DNA of 64,000 bases from positions 183,169 through 247,168 of the forward strand of contig CBIHNI010000003.1 in NCBI GenBank assembly GCA_966211455.1. The letters are read 5' to 3'. The stretch's first letter is position 1. The number at the start of each line of letters is the position of its first letter. Source of the stretch: 21-14-0-10-47-8 sp966211455 (GTDB lineage Bacteria; Bdellovibrionota; Bdellovibrionia; Bdellovibrionales; Bdellovibrionaceae). A model generated the notes under the pieces. It saw nothing but the letters and a program-made list of their open reading frames with translations, was not told the origin of the DNA and ran no database searches. The position numbers were made by a program, and so were the translations under genes. Shown here piece by piece: positions 50,067-59,094 of the stretch.

Positions 50067-50855
50067 CTAGCGAGGATCCGTCACGAATTGGTATCCGAGA
50101 CCTGACACGGTTCGGATGTGATTTGCGAAATCACCCAATTTCTTGCGCAAAGATGAAATGTGCTTATCAACGGAACGGTCTTCAATGTAAGCGCCGACTC
50201 CCCACACATTGTCGATCAATTGTTGGCGGGTCAGAATATGGCCTGGGTTCTTCGCCAAGCGATACAAGATTTTGTATTCGATCGGAGTCAAATCCAGCTT
50301 TGTATCTTTACCATCCGCAGTCAGCATGGTCGCTGTGTAGTTTGGAAGATTCATTTTCAAAGGACCACGCTCAAGCAAAGTGTCGTCTTGGATTTTCACC
50401 TGCTGCTTGCGCAGTTTATTTTCCACACGAGCTTTCAGCTCGGTCGGATCGAATGGCTTTGTGACATAGTCATCGGCACCCAAAGTCAGGCCCAGGACTT
50501 TATCAGTCACGGCATTGCGACCGCTTAGGAAAATAACTGGAGTTTTATGCGTTTTTTCGTGATTTTGCAGTTCCGAACAGAACTCGAAACCGCTGCCATC
50601 CGGCAGACTGACATCTAACAAAATCAGATCAAACTGGTTTGTCTGGACTTTTTGACGGGCTTCCCCGATCGATCCACAGACTTCCAGATGAAGTCCACGT
50701 CCCAGGGCGCTTTTGATCATCAGTTGAAATTCCTGGGAATCTTCAACCACCAACAACTTCGGCATCATAGACTGCACACCTGTTTTTTGTTCTCCTTGAC
50801 TCCAAATTTCCATTTTTTCGGCTCCTTGTGCAAGTTTAAAAGTTACACTCGACAT
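50067..50855 (-). CDS. OmpR/PhoB-family response regulator
   Basis: 262 residues from the ATG at 50855, chosen for its GGGGGAG ribosome site; this gives a 30-residue N-terminal extension of unknown role before the receiver, which begins MPKLLVVEDS. Acidic pair Glu38-Asp39, phospho-acceptor Asp81 (LILLDVSLP), Lys in VTKPF. The winged-helix effector has LTPIEYKILYRLAKNPGHILTRQQLIDNVWG and RSVDKHISSLRKKLG. No histidine kinase is adjacent, so it is an orphan here. Regulated genes unknown. Confidence 0.93.
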   Translation of the reverse strand: MSSVTFKLAQGAEKMEIWSQGEQKTGVQSMMPKLLVVEDSQEFQLMIKSALGRGLHLEVCGSIGEARQKVQTNQFDLILLDVSLPDGSGFEFCSELQNHEKTHKTPVIFLSGRNAVTDKVLGLTLGADDYVTKPFDPTELKARVENKLRKQQVKIQDDTLLERGPLKMNLPNYTATMLTADGKDTKLDLTPIEYKILYRLAKNPGHILTRQQLIDNVWGVGAYIEDRSVDKHISSLRKKLGDFANHIRTVSGLGYQFVTDPR

Positions 50856-50963
50856 TTGCTCCCCCACTTCTTGATTCTCTTTGAACCTTCAAACATATCG
50901 TCGTCGAAAAGTTTCGCGGGGCTATGAAGAACGTGTGAAGAAAAGGCGAAAAAAGGTCCGATT

Positions 50964-52742
50964 TTATGAAGGATTGACTTGTTTTGAGTCACTTTCGAAG
51001 AGACTTTCAAGATCCGCCAAGGCTTGCTTGCTGGTTTGCAGAAGCTCTGCCTCGTTCTGATACACAGCGTGCTGCCGGTGAAGAAGTTCTTCGTCGTACT
51101 GTTGAAACTTAAGAATAAGTGAAGATGCACTTTCGGGGGTCATTCCCATGTGCTCAAGGACATGTTTCCCCATCTCGAGACTGGAAAGCAAAGTATCCCG
51201 GTAGAGAACCGTCACACCAAGATCCATCAGCTTGTAAGAGTGAAAACGATTTCGAGCCCGGGCAAAAACCGGAACCTGAGGAAAATGTCGCTTCATCATT
51301 TCGGCCGTCTTGATCGAGTCATCGACGTCATCGATCGCCAGAACAAAGAGTTTGGCCGAGCCCACTTTTGCCGCATGCAGAAGGTCCAAGCGCGTGGCAT
51401 CCCCATAAAAGATTTTATTACCGAAACGGCGAATGAAATCGACGTGGGCGGAACTTTTATCCAAGGCGGTGAAAGGGATCTTACGGATGGAAAGCAGACG
51501 ACCAATGATCTGGCCGAAGCGACCAAAGCCCGCGATCACCACCGGACTTTGATCGATCTGGGTGTCGTACTCGGGTTCGGGGACCTGATCCAATTTCTTG
51601 GAAAAGACTTGGTCTTCCAAGACGAACAAAAGTGGCGCAAGCAGCATCGACAGGGTCACAACGATCACAAAAAGATCAGCGGTGGATTTTTCCAGGACTC
51701 CGGCCACCACTGCGGCCGAGAACACAACGAAAGCGAACTCGCCACCTTGGCTTAAATAGACCGATAGTTTTCTTGTCGAGCTCACCGGTGCGCGCACGAT
51801 TTGCTTGATCACGAAGATCGCCCCGCCTTTGATCAGATACAAAGCCAGCACAAGTCCGAAAACTTTCAGCGGATTTTCCCAGATCAGGCCGATCTTGGCG
51901 GACATACCGATGGCGATAAAGAAAAGTCCCAGCAGCAAACCCTTGAAAGGTTCGATATCGGCCTCGAGCTCGTGGCGATATTCAGAATCCGCCAGCAGGA
52001 CACCGGCCAAAAATGCGCCAAGACCCATCGATAAACCCACTTCGTGCATCAAGGCCGCGGTTCCCATCACGATCAGCAAAGAGGCCGCGGTGAAAAGCTC
52101 GCGATTTTCGGTGCGGGCAATCCATTTGAAAGCAGGACGCAAGATCAGTCTTCCGATCACCACGAAAGCGACGATGACGCCAATGGGTTTTAAAATTCCC
52201 ATCCAATTAAAGGGGCCATCGTTCACCTGATTGGTTAGTGCCGGCAGCAAAGCTAAAATCGGGATCACCGCCAAATCTTGAAACAGCAGCACCGAAAAAG
52301 AATCGCGCCCGTGATTGGTCGTCAGCTGATGACGTTCCGCCAAGGATTGCAAAACCAAAGCGGTCGATGACATTGCAAGCCCAAATCCCAAAACGGTCGA
52401 TGCCTGCCACGTGATCGATGGCATCATCTGGGTCAGAACGAACACGATCCCTGCCGTGAGAAGAACTTGGGCCGATCCCAATCCAAACACCGACCGACGC
52501 AAAACCCACAACCGCGAAGGTTGCAGCTCGAGCCCGATGACAAACATCAAAAAGATCACGCCGAATTCAGAGAACTGAAAAATGCTTTCCGTATCCCATA
52601 CAAGGCTTAAGCCCGACGGACCGATGGCCATTCCGGCAATCAGGTAGCCCAGCACCGCTCCTAAATTCATGCGGTGAGAGATCGGAACAATAATGACAGT
52701 GGATATCAAAAAGATAATTGAAAGGGATAAATACTCCATCAT
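50964..52742 (-). CDS. KefB/KefC-type monovalent cation:proton antiporter
   Basis: 592 residues. About 12 membrane segments (CPA2 fold) with YLIAGMAIGPSGL and GLSMGLGAFLAGVLLADSEYRHELEADIEPFKGLLLGLFF, followed by an RCK/TrkA-N domain from about residue 400 (IAGFGRFGQIIGRLL, FYGDATRLDLLHAAKVG). Closely patterned on glutathione-gated K+ efflux systems that protect against electrophiles. No ancillary KefF/KefG oxidoreductase is adjacent. Start lies 15 bp from the divergent MFS gene. Confidence 0.92.
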   Translation of the reverse strand: MMEYLSLSIIFLISTVIIVPISHRMNLGAVLGYLIAGMAIGPSGLSLVWDTESIFQFSEFGVIFLMFVIGLELQPSRLWVLRRSVFGLGSAQVLLTAGIVFVLTQMMPSITWQASTVLGFGLAMSSTALVLQSLAERHQLTTNHGRDSFSVLLFQDLAVIPILALLPALTNQVNDGPFNWMGILKPIGVIVAFVVIGRLILRPAFKWIARTENRELFTAASLLIVMGTAALMHEVGLSMGLGAFLAGVLLADSEYRHELEADIEPFKGLLLGLFFIAIGMSAKIGLIWENPLKVFGLVLALYLIKGGAIFVIKQIVRAPVSSTRKLSVYLSQGGEFAFVVFSAAVVAGVLEKSTADLFVIVVTLSMLLAPLLFVLEDQVFSKKLDQVPEPEYDTQIDQSPVVIAGFGRFGQIIGRLLSIRKIPFTALDKSSAHVDFIRRFGNKIFYGDATRLDLLHAAKVGSAKLFVLAIDDVDDSIKTAEMMKRHFPQVPVFARARNRFHSYKLMDLGVTVLYRDTLLSSLEMGKHVLEHMGMTPESASSLILKFQQYDEELLHRQHAVYQNEAELLQTSKQALADLESLFESDSKQVNPS

Positions 52743-52757
52743 CTGCTAGCGTAAACT

Positions 52758-53975
52758 ATGCTTATCAATCTGTCGCCTCTTAAGAAATATCCCGATTACC
52801 GCTATCTATTTTTTGGGCAAATGATCTCCTTCTTGGGGACCATGGTCAGCTATGTGGCCATTCCTTATCAAGTTTACGAGCTGACCAAGTCTTCTTTGTA
52901 TGTCGGAATGCTCGGAACCGTGCAGCTTGTGCCGGTTTTGTTATTTGGCCTGCTGGGTGGTTCGGTCGCTGACTCGATGGACCGACGGAAATTGATTCTC
53001 ATTTCTGAGGCCATCATGTGCATTGCCTGCCTGGCTCTCTTCATCAACTCGTCGATTGAAAACCCACATTTGTGGGTGATTTTTGCTGCAACCGCTCTTT
53101 TGCAAGCCGCCAATGGATTTCACCGACCGGCCATGGAAGCGATGACTCAAGCTTTGATCTCGCCCGAAGATTTTGCCTCGATCGGAGCATTGAATTCATT
53201 TCGTTACACTTTCGCCGCCGTTGCAGGTCCTGCGTTAGGTGGTCTTTTGATTGCCAATTACGGCGCCAAAACGGCTTATCTTTTTGACCTGGTGACTTTT
53301 GCGATTGCGATTTTTTCTGTTTATCTGATTCGCAAACTTCCGACACCGGCCAACAGCAAACGGGCCGGGGTTGAAAGTATCATGGAGGGACTGAAGTACG
53401 CTTGGAAACGTCCCGAATTGATGGGCACTTACATCATCGATATCGTGGCGATGACTTTTGCTTTTCCGGTCGCGCTTTTTCCTGCCATGGGTGAGGTTTG
53501 GGGTGGCGCCAGTGCGGCGGGTGCTTTGTATTCGGCTATGGCCGTCGGAAGCATGACCATGACTTTATTCAGCGGTTGGACTTCGAAGGTGATGCGGCAC
53601 GGTCGCGCCGTCGTTATCGCTGCCGCCGCCTGGGGGGTCGCCGTGATCCTTTTGGGTTACGCGCCCAATTTATGGCTTGCCCTTTTGTGCCTGGGGATCG
53701 CGGGGGCTTCGGATATGATCAGTGCTCTGTTCCGCGGATTGATTTGGAACGAATCGATCCCCAATGAAATGCGCGGACGACTGGCCGGCATCGAGATGAT
53801 TTCTTATATGACCGGACCACTGATTGGAAACGCGCGCGCCGGCTGGATGGCAACGATCAGCAGCAATCAAGTTTCAATCGTATCCGGAGGCATCCTTTGC
53901 GTTATCGGGGTTCTGATTTGCGGCTTTGCTTTACCCCAGTTTTGGAAATATAAATCGATCAAAACAGGGGCCTGA
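52758..53975 (+). CDS. MFS transporter (EntS-like)
   Basis: 405 residues with about 12 membrane segments. Opens with YPDYRYLFFGQMISFLGTMVSYVAIPYQVYEL, typical of EntS-type exporters; motif A is GGSVADSMDRRKL. Ends IGNARAGWMATISSNQVSIVSGG. Probable exporter of small molecules at the inner membrane; no siderophore genes are nearby to define the substrate. The acyltransferase gene follows 2 bp downstream. Confidence 0.9.
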   Translation: MLINLSPLKKYPDYRYLFFGQMISFLGTMVSYVAIPYQVYELTKSSLYVGMLGTVQLVPVLLFGLLGGSVADSMDRRKLILISEAIMCIACLALFINSSIENPHLWVIFAATALLQAANGFHRPAMEAMTQALISPEDFASIGALNSFRYTFAAVAGPALGGLLIANYGAKTAYLFDLVTFAIAIFSVYLIRKLPTPANSKRAGVESIMEGLKYAWKRPELMGTYIIDIVAMTFAFPVALFPAMGEVWGGASAAGALYSAMAVGSMTMTLFSGWTSKVMRHGRAVVIAAAAWGVAVILLGYAPNLWLALLCLGIAGASDMISALFRGLIWNESIPNEMRGRLAGIEMISYMTGPLIGNARAGWMATISSNQVSIVSGGILCVIGVLICGFALPQFWKYKSIKTGA

Positions 53976-53977
53976 AC

Positions 53978-54847
53978 ATGATTTCAACCATGCTGACCAT
54001 TTTGAACACTGTCTTTTGGTGCTTGCTTCTTTATCCGATCGCTTTCTTAAAACTGATCGTTCCGATCAAAAAATTTCGCAACTGGTGCAGCCGTCTGACC
54101 GTGCGAATCGCCGAAAGCTTTATCGACGGCAACAACTGGAATATTCGCGTCACCCAAAACGTAAAATGGGACATCCGTCTTCCCGAAGGTCTTTCATATT
54201 TCAAAAATTATTTCGTCTGCAGCAATCACCAAAGCTGGGTCGACATCATCGTTTTGCAACATGCCTTCAATCATCGCATTCCGTTTTTGCGTTTCTTTTT
54301 AAAAGATCAGCTGAAGTGGGTTCCGCTATTGGGACCGGCCTGGTGGGCGTTGGATTTCCCGTTCATGAAGCGTTACACGAAAGAAGAAATCGAAAAAGAT
54401 CCTTCAAAACGCGGTGAAGATCTGCGCACGGCCCAAAGGGCGATGGAAAAATTCAAGGAAACGCATTTTGCGATCTTAAATTTTCTAGAAGGCACCCGAT
54501 TTACCAAAGAAAAGCATGATCAGCAGCAATCACCTTACAAACATTTGCTGAATCCAAAAGCCGGCGGATTTGCCTTTGCTTTAAGTGCCATGAAAGAGCA
54601 GCTGCATTCGATTTTGGACGTCACCATCGTTTACCCGCAGGGCGTGGTCAGCATGGGCCAAGCGATGAATGGGCTTTTACACGAAGTGGTCGTGCATGTT
54701 CGTGAAATCAAAGTTCCCGCTCAGCTTTTAAACGGCAATTATCTCGACGATGCCGACTTCCGCGAAACAGTTCAGAAATGGGTGCAAAACCTGTGGCAGG
54801 AAAAAGATCTGTTGATCGGCCAGATTCTGCGCGAAAAGACGGCTTAG
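53978..54847 (+). CDS. 1-acylglycerol-3-phosphate acyltransferase family protein (YihG-like)
   Basis: 289 residues. N-terminal membrane helix (FWCLLLYPIAFLKLIVP). LPLAT motifs: CSNHQSWVDIIVLQ (NHx4D catalytic), PFMKRYTKEEI, and FLEGTRFTKEK. The LPLAT type with LLNPKAGGFAFALSAM is that of YihG/YiiS-like enzymes. Acylates lysophosphatidic acid or related lipids at the inner membrane. Cotranscribed with the MFS gene; its stop codon overlaps that of the convergent DUF3396 gene by 4 bases. Confidence 0.9.
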   Translation: MISTMLTILNTVFWCLLLYPIAFLKLIVPIKKFRNWCSRLTVRIAESFIDGNNWNIRVTQNVKWDIRLPEGLSYFKNYFVCSNHQSWVDIIVLQHAFNHRIPFLRFFLKDQLKWVPLLGPAWWALDFPFMKRYTKEEIEKDPSKRGEDLRTAQRAMEKFKETHFAILNFLEGTRFTKEKHDQQQSPYKHLLNPKAGGFAFALSAMKEQLHSILDVTIVYPQGVVSMGQAMNGLLHEVVVHVREIKVPAQLLNGNYLDDADFRETVQKWVQNLWQEKDLLIGQILREKTA

Positions 54848-55791
54848 ATTTTATCCGGGAACATTCGACTGTACCACTGCTCGTTTTCTTCGGGTGACAT
54901 ACCTGGGTTCATCAGGTGCTCTTGCGATTTTTTTGTCAGGCTGAAGCTTTCTAAAGCATGCCCCACCGTTTGATCCGGATTTGCCGGCGACAATTCTCCA
55001 GGCATCCGCAGTAGCACATTTTTTTGCTTTGTGAGTTCTGCATTTGCTCCGGCTTCTCGGAAACGATCGACAGCTTGTTCGGGGGTTAGCAATTTATTTT
55101 TCAATAAGCTTTGGCCCATATAGGTCAGCCACGAACGGGCGCGGATCCCATTTTTCAAACTCATCACGCCGCCAGGAATCCACCAATAAGGAAGGGCCGG
55201 ATATGTCTGTAGCCATTTTTTAAAGTCATTATTGTAAAAGGCTTCATCCATATTTTCGATTTTCGGTTCTTCGTGGATGGACCAACCGGCGTAACCAGTT
55301 TCGATCGCAAGATGTTGCTGAATTTCTTCGGCGATTTTTTCCAAACTGGCTTCGGGTGTCGGCAAATCAATCGGAAGACAAAGACGAAGCACATTGTAAT
55401 GAACATTTTGGCCCCTTCCCCTATCAAAAAAGTAAAGAGATGGAAGACGCTTGCGAGATTCGGCTTCGGATGAAAGAAATTCGAACCCGGCCAGGGTCGA
55501 GACCGGTCCATAATGAAGGGCCTGTCTTAAGCAGTCTTCAAACGAATCTTTTCGCTTCTCGATGATCACATTTAATCTCGGACCATGTTCTTTGCGCTCG
55601 TCTCGCCAATAAGAGAAAGCATCAGGATAAAGATTCTGAACGATTTGGATCACCGCCAGAATGGCCTTGTGAGATCGCTTCGGTGGTTCGCTGGTAAAGA
55701 ACACGATTTCATAGCAAGGAAGAACGAAAGCGTCTTTTCCCGCCCTGGCGTTCACCTGCTCCATGGATTCAAGCAAGGATTTTACATTCAT
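54844..55791 (-). CDS. DUF3396 / TsiV-like type VI immunity family protein
   Basis: 315 residues, no signal peptide. The block ETGYAGWSIHEEP... AFYNNDFKKWLQTYP... and NGIRARSWLTYMGQSLL follows the DUF3396 pattern (Gly-rich aromatic strand, then GIxxxNWLT). Members include immunity proteins against type VI effectors and other defence-associated proteins. No cognate effector, VgrG or PAAR gene is in the window, so it is an orphan. Family call rests on motif spacing and is moderate. Confidence 0.55.
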   Translation of the reverse strand: MNVKSLLESMEQVNARAGKDAFVLPCYEIVFFTSEPPKRSHKAILAVIQIVQNLYPDAFSYWRDERKEHGPRLNVIIEKRKDSFEDCLRQALHYGPVSTLAGFEFLSSEAESRKRLPSLYFFDRGRGQNVHYNVLRLCLPIDLPTPEASLEKIAEEIQQHLAIETGYAGWSIHEEPKIENMDEAFYNNDFKKWLQTYPALPYWWIPGGVMSLKNGIRARSWLTYMGQSLLKNKLLTPEQAVDRFREAGANAELTKQKNVLLRMPGELSPANPDQTVGHALESFSLTKKSQEHLMNPGMSPEENEQWYSRMFPDKI

Positions 55792-55802
55792 ATCTCACCT
55801 CA

Positions 55803-55832
55803 AAATAAAAAAGGGAGCATTTCAGCTCCCTT
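55803..55832 (-). terminator. Terminator after the DUF3015 gene
   Basis: Stem AAGGGAGC (55811-55818) with GCTCCCTT (55825-55832), 6-base loop, and a T-rich run TTTTTTATTTT on the minus strand. Separates the DUF3015 gene from the DUF3396 gene. Confidence 0.88.
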
Positions 55833-55860
55833 CTCTTGATTCCGCATTTGAAAGCAGAAA

Positions 55861-56340
55861 TTAACCGCAGTGGCCAACTTCTTGTTTCAAGTTTTGGAAC
55901 AACTCAGTTGCGTTTTGTGCGGGAGCAACAACTGAACCATAGTTCTTTTGGATTTTTGAAGAGATCGCTGGAACTTGGCTAGAAGCACAACCGAAAGATT
56001 CGATCATTGCGCTGACGTATTCGCCTTGGCCAACTGCCAATTCAGATTTCAAAGTTTGGAAGTTTGTTGCCACGAAAGTAGCCGCTTCTTGTTCGTTTTT
56101 AGCAAAAGGAATCTGATCGCAGCCGATTGTTCCTGAAGTCATACCGAAAGAAGGAGGAACGAAAGCATTTGTTGTTCCACGAGTTGTGGTACCGATCATT
56201 GTGCGTGAATCAGTAACCTGCCAGCCCAAGCCGCAGCCGTCGATTGTGTGGTCGCCGCCGCCAGATTTCATAGTTTTAGTTTGAGCTTGTGCGAAGCAAG
56301 AAGCTGCAACAACTGCCATTGCGATCATAAATTTTGTCAT
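55861..56340 (-). CDS. DUF3015-like secreted protein
   Basis: 159 residues with a signal peptide ending FAQAQT (about residue 20). Mature start CGLGWQV and TSGTIGC match the DUF3015 pattern (GCGLGS... TSGTSNC). Conserved Cys residues may form disulfides in the periplasm. GGAT ribosome site upstream. The function of this family is unknown. Confidence 0.8.
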   Translation of the reverse strand: MTKFMIAMAVVAASCFAQAQTKTMKSGGGDHTIDGCGLGWQVTDSRTMIGTTTRGTTNAFVPPSFGMTSGTIGCDQIPFAKNEQEAATFVATNFQTLKSELAVGQGEYVSAMIESFGCASSQVPAISSKIQKNYGSVVAPAQNATELFQNLKQEVGHCG

Positions 56341-56407
56341 TTCGGATCCTTCCGTAAAGGTGGTTTAGGTTACGTCAGAAAATAGTATGGAGGACCTGAA
56401 AGAGTGG

Positions 56408-58300
56408 TCAACGAAAATGGTAGGACAGGTCCAGGCGCAGTTCGGCATAGCGGGGACGCTCCTGAAAACTGGGATAGATCCACTCAAATTTCTGCCGAAG
56501 TTCGAGGTTTTTTGACCAGCTATAAGACTGTTGCAAACCGACTTTGGTGAACTCGTCCGTCAGACGCACAGACCCAACATCTTTGAAGTAAGAAGCTTGC
56601 ATTCCTATTTTCCAGCTGTCGGCAACGGTCGAGATCCAACCTGCCTCAAAGCTAGGCAAAAACCGCCAGCCTTTCGGCAGATCCGGGTCAAATTCGTTAT
56701 GTAACGTTAGAAACTGATAAACGATATGATCGGCAGAGACGACTTCTTCTGAAAGTCCGATCCCAACCTCCCAAGTCAAATAGCGGCAGTTCAAGCAGCC
56801 AAAATCTTTCGGTGATTTGAAAGCTCCTAAAAATTTCCACGAGGGGTGAAAGTCCAAACGGTTCAGTGCGGTCAAAGATGTGATCTGCACGCCTCCCAGC
56901 TCTTCCAGATGCAGGTTCTTCATTTCCGGCCGGTAACGAAGCTCAAACCAAGGAAACAAAATCTCTGAATACTTTTTATAACCGACATCACGATTGTAGA
57001 GATCATGATAAGCCGATTTCATTTTGATTCCGAAATACCCGTGACGGTCCGAATTTGAATCTTGTTCGACCCCACCAAGGGTCACAAACGCGTAAGCATC
57101 GTGCCCCAGATCAGGTCTTGTTTCTTCGGTGATTGGAGGAAAATCCGGCAGCTTCACTTCGCCCATCTGAGCTCGCTGAAGCATGATTTGATCCCACAGT
57201 TTTTTTTCTTCAGCCGATAGCTCGCCCTTTTTAAGCTGACGTTGGTAATCCATATAGGAATTGCCAGTCTCGAGCACCAAGGCATCGTTGACCTTTTCGG
57301 CTGGGATTTTTTTCCTGACCAAATCAAAGAATTGATCTTTCTGCGCTTTCGAAAGCGTTTGGTACTTTTGCATCAGCTTTTTCCGAAGCGCCGGACGAAA
57401 TTTCACCTCGCGCACGACACCTGGGGCTTCGGTAAAGTTCTTCACCATCTCGCCTGGAATCGCATAGATCACGTGGTGATGCAGGTCCCATGCAGGGCGA
57501 ACCGCTTCGACGATGCGACCCATTTGATAGGCGCAGTTATCATCGAAGAAATAGTAATCAATACGGCCGGTGGTTTCGAACTCCCAGAGATGTTCCAAAA
57601 AGAAGAAGGTCTCTTCTTTGGTGAGACTTAATTCATACTCCCAAAGATCGCGGCTTTCCGCTTTGATGTATTCGTTCAGCTTTTCGTAATAAGGCTGCAC
57701 CGACCAATGACCGTCATAGCCACCGAAAACTCCAAAGTAGAAAAAAGCGAATGGATTTTCATCTGGCGGTACTTGTGCTGCGAAATTCACGCCTGTGTCC
57801 AAAAGCTCGCTTCCCCGTTCCGAATTTACTTTCAGAAAGGTGTGACCAAACATCGAAGCCGGATTGTTGGTGTACGCAGAAGAAAAAATCAGACTGACAG
57901 AATCCGGGCGATTGAAGCGCGACAAGAATCCATCCCACTTTTCGCATTCAACGGGTGGATATTGCACCCCTAGATGTTTTCCCAGGTATCGAAGACGTGC
58001 TGGAAAAGCGCATCTTGCCGGTTGCTTTAAAGGGCCGACAGCGCGGTTGTCATTGAAGGCTTGCAAAGTCGCCTGCAGCTCGGCTTTGGGATCTTTGCGA
58101 CCGGTCGGTGAAAGAAAAAAATCACCGCCATCGATTTCGCTAACATCACCCGGCTTATAATCTTTTTTGAAATGCAGTAGAAGTTTCCACTGAAGGTCTT
58201 GTGCAACCTCGGTGATTTTTGCTTCCGAAATATCCGTAGCTGCTTTCGCTTGCGAAAACAAAAGCATGCCACCAATAAGAAAACAAAAAAACAATCGCAT
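56408..58300 (-). CDS. DUF4105 (Lnb N-terminal) protein with C-terminal outer-membrane barrel
   Basis: 630 residues. Signal peptide ending SQAKAATD. DUF4105 domain (about 90-330): SVSLIFSSAYTNNPASMFGHTFLKV, with the conserved His, and FFDDNCAYQMGRIVEA, with the conserved Cys, a papain-like arrangement. The C-terminal 250 residues alternate hydrophobic residues in short strands and end LRLDLSYHFR, like a beta-barrel terminal strand. The domain is named for Lnb, an alternative lipoprotein N-acyltransferase. Enzyme activity here is inference. Starts at the stop of a small lipoprotein gene (1-base overlap). Confidence 0.8.
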   Translation of the reverse strand: MRLFFCFLIGGMLLFSQAKAATDISEAKITEVAQDLQWKLLLHFKKDYKPGDVSEIDGGDFFLSPTGRKDPKAELQATLQAFNDNRAVGPLKQPARCAFPARLRYLGKHLGVQYPPVECEKWDGFLSRFNRPDSVSLIFSSAYTNNPASMFGHTFLKVNSERGSELLDTGVNFAAQVPPDENPFAFFYFGVFGGYDGHWSVQPYYEKLNEYIKAESRDLWEYELSLTKEETFFFLEHLWEFETTGRIDYYFFDDNCAYQMGRIVEAVRPAWDLHHHVIYAIPGEMVKNFTEAPGVVREVKFRPALRKKLMQKYQTLSKAQKDQFFDLVRKKIPAEKVNDALVLETGNSYMDYQRQLKKGELSAEEKKLWDQIMLQRAQMGEVKLPDFPPITEETRPDLGHDAYAFVTLGGVEQDSNSDRHGYFGIKMKSAYHDLYNRDVGYKKYSEILFPWFELRYRPEMKNLHLEELGGVQITSLTALNRLDFHPSWKFLGAFKSPKDFGCLNCRYLTWEVGIGLSEEVVSADHIVYQFLTLHNEFDPDLPKGWRFLPSFEAGWISTVADSWKIGMQASYFKDVGSVRLTDEFTKVGLQQSYSWSKNLELRQKFEWIYPSFQERPRYAELRLDLSYHFR

Positions 58301-58680
58301 TAAGGAGTGTAAGCTCGAGCTCTTGGATTCAACAGAAGCTCTTCGTCTCCGTTTTCATAGTTGACCTTGCTGAGACGTGGCGGCCCTTGCTCGGCAAACT
58401 GTTGGCCTTTCAATTTATCAGCCAATTTGTTCTGAGCTTCTTCGATGATCATCGCTTTTTGCTGAACGGTCGGCATCACAAGGTAAAACCAGCAGCTGCC
58501 ACCGGCAAAGATCCCCGTGATCCAGCATAATGAAGAGTGCGCTCCCCCAACCGGATAAGAGTTCACATAGGTGTAATCCTTGGCCTGTCCGTCGACAGTG
58601 ACGACAGATTCATATTTCATACGGATTGTTGTGCATCCCAAAACACTGAAGCATAGCAAAGCCAAAACGACATTTTTCAT
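58300..58680 (-). CDS. Small lipoprotein of unknown function
   Basis: 126 residues from the ATG at 58680 (GGAG site). Lipobox SVLGC (Cys16). Contains a conserved-looking Gly/Cys/Trp stretch (LCWITGIFAGGSCWFYLV) that could be a membrane hairpin. Stop overlaps the DUF4105 gene start (TAATG), so the two are coupled and may act together in the envelope. No family recognised. Confidence 0.75.
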   Translation of the reverse strand: MKNVVLALLCFSVLGCTTIRMKYESVVTVDGQAKDYTYVNSYPVGGAHSSLCWITGIFAGGSCWFYLVMPTVQQKAMIIEEAQNKLADKLKGQQFAEQGPPRLSKVNYENGDEELLLNPRARAYTP

Positions 58681-58863
58681 TCGGATCTCCGTCATCAAAA
58701 AGAGGATTTAAAAGTCTCTGTCGTTTTAAAAAATGTGTCATCTGAAATGATACTCAACGCGGGGAATATTGCCCAGAAAGGCAGCTCAGCTGGCCTTCAT
58801 CCCGAGATGATGCGGGAACGGAACTTGAAGTTTAAGAAAGAAGCCATGCGAAAGGAGAACTGT

Positions 58864-59037
58864 ATGGATAACAAATCAAACTTCAGTCGCAAAACTGGTG
58901 ACGCCATAGAAAGAGTCGGTCAGAAAATTTCCGATGTGGGTGCGCCCAACCTTGGAAAGAAAGTCTACGACGCTGGCGATAAGCTCGAACACATGTCAGA
59001 CGAGAAGCCTCTACGCCAAGATAAGAAAACTTGGTAG
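58864..59037 (+). CDS. 57-residue hydrophilic small protein
   Basis: Begins MDNKSNFSRK with an AAAGGAG site 7 bases upstream; the longer frame from 58735 lacks such a site. Lys/Asp-rich and without signal or membrane segment, with VGQKISDVGAPNLGKKVYDAGDKLEH, a helix-loop pattern with repeated GxKx(V/Y). A UUCG-capped hairpin follows. I recognise no family; possibly a stress-type small protein. Confidence 0.6.
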   Translation: MDNKSNFSRKTGDAIERVGQKISDVGAPNLGKKVYDAGDKLEHMSDEKPLRQDKKTW

Positions 59038-59044
59038 AGCACAG

Positions 59045-59074
59045 GATCTGGAGCGCCTTCGGGCACTCCAGATC
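59045..59074 (+). terminator. Stable hairpin with TTCG loop after the small protein
   Basis: GATCTGGAG (59045-59053) pairs with CTCCAGATC (59066-59074), continued after a C-A mismatch by GCC/GGC, and closes on TTCG (59058-59061), a very stable RNA tetraloop. No T-run follows, so it may protect the 3' end or act as a poor terminator. It lies between convergent genes. Confidence 0.6.
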
Positions 59075-59094
59075 TGTCATTGAATCCCTAAAAT

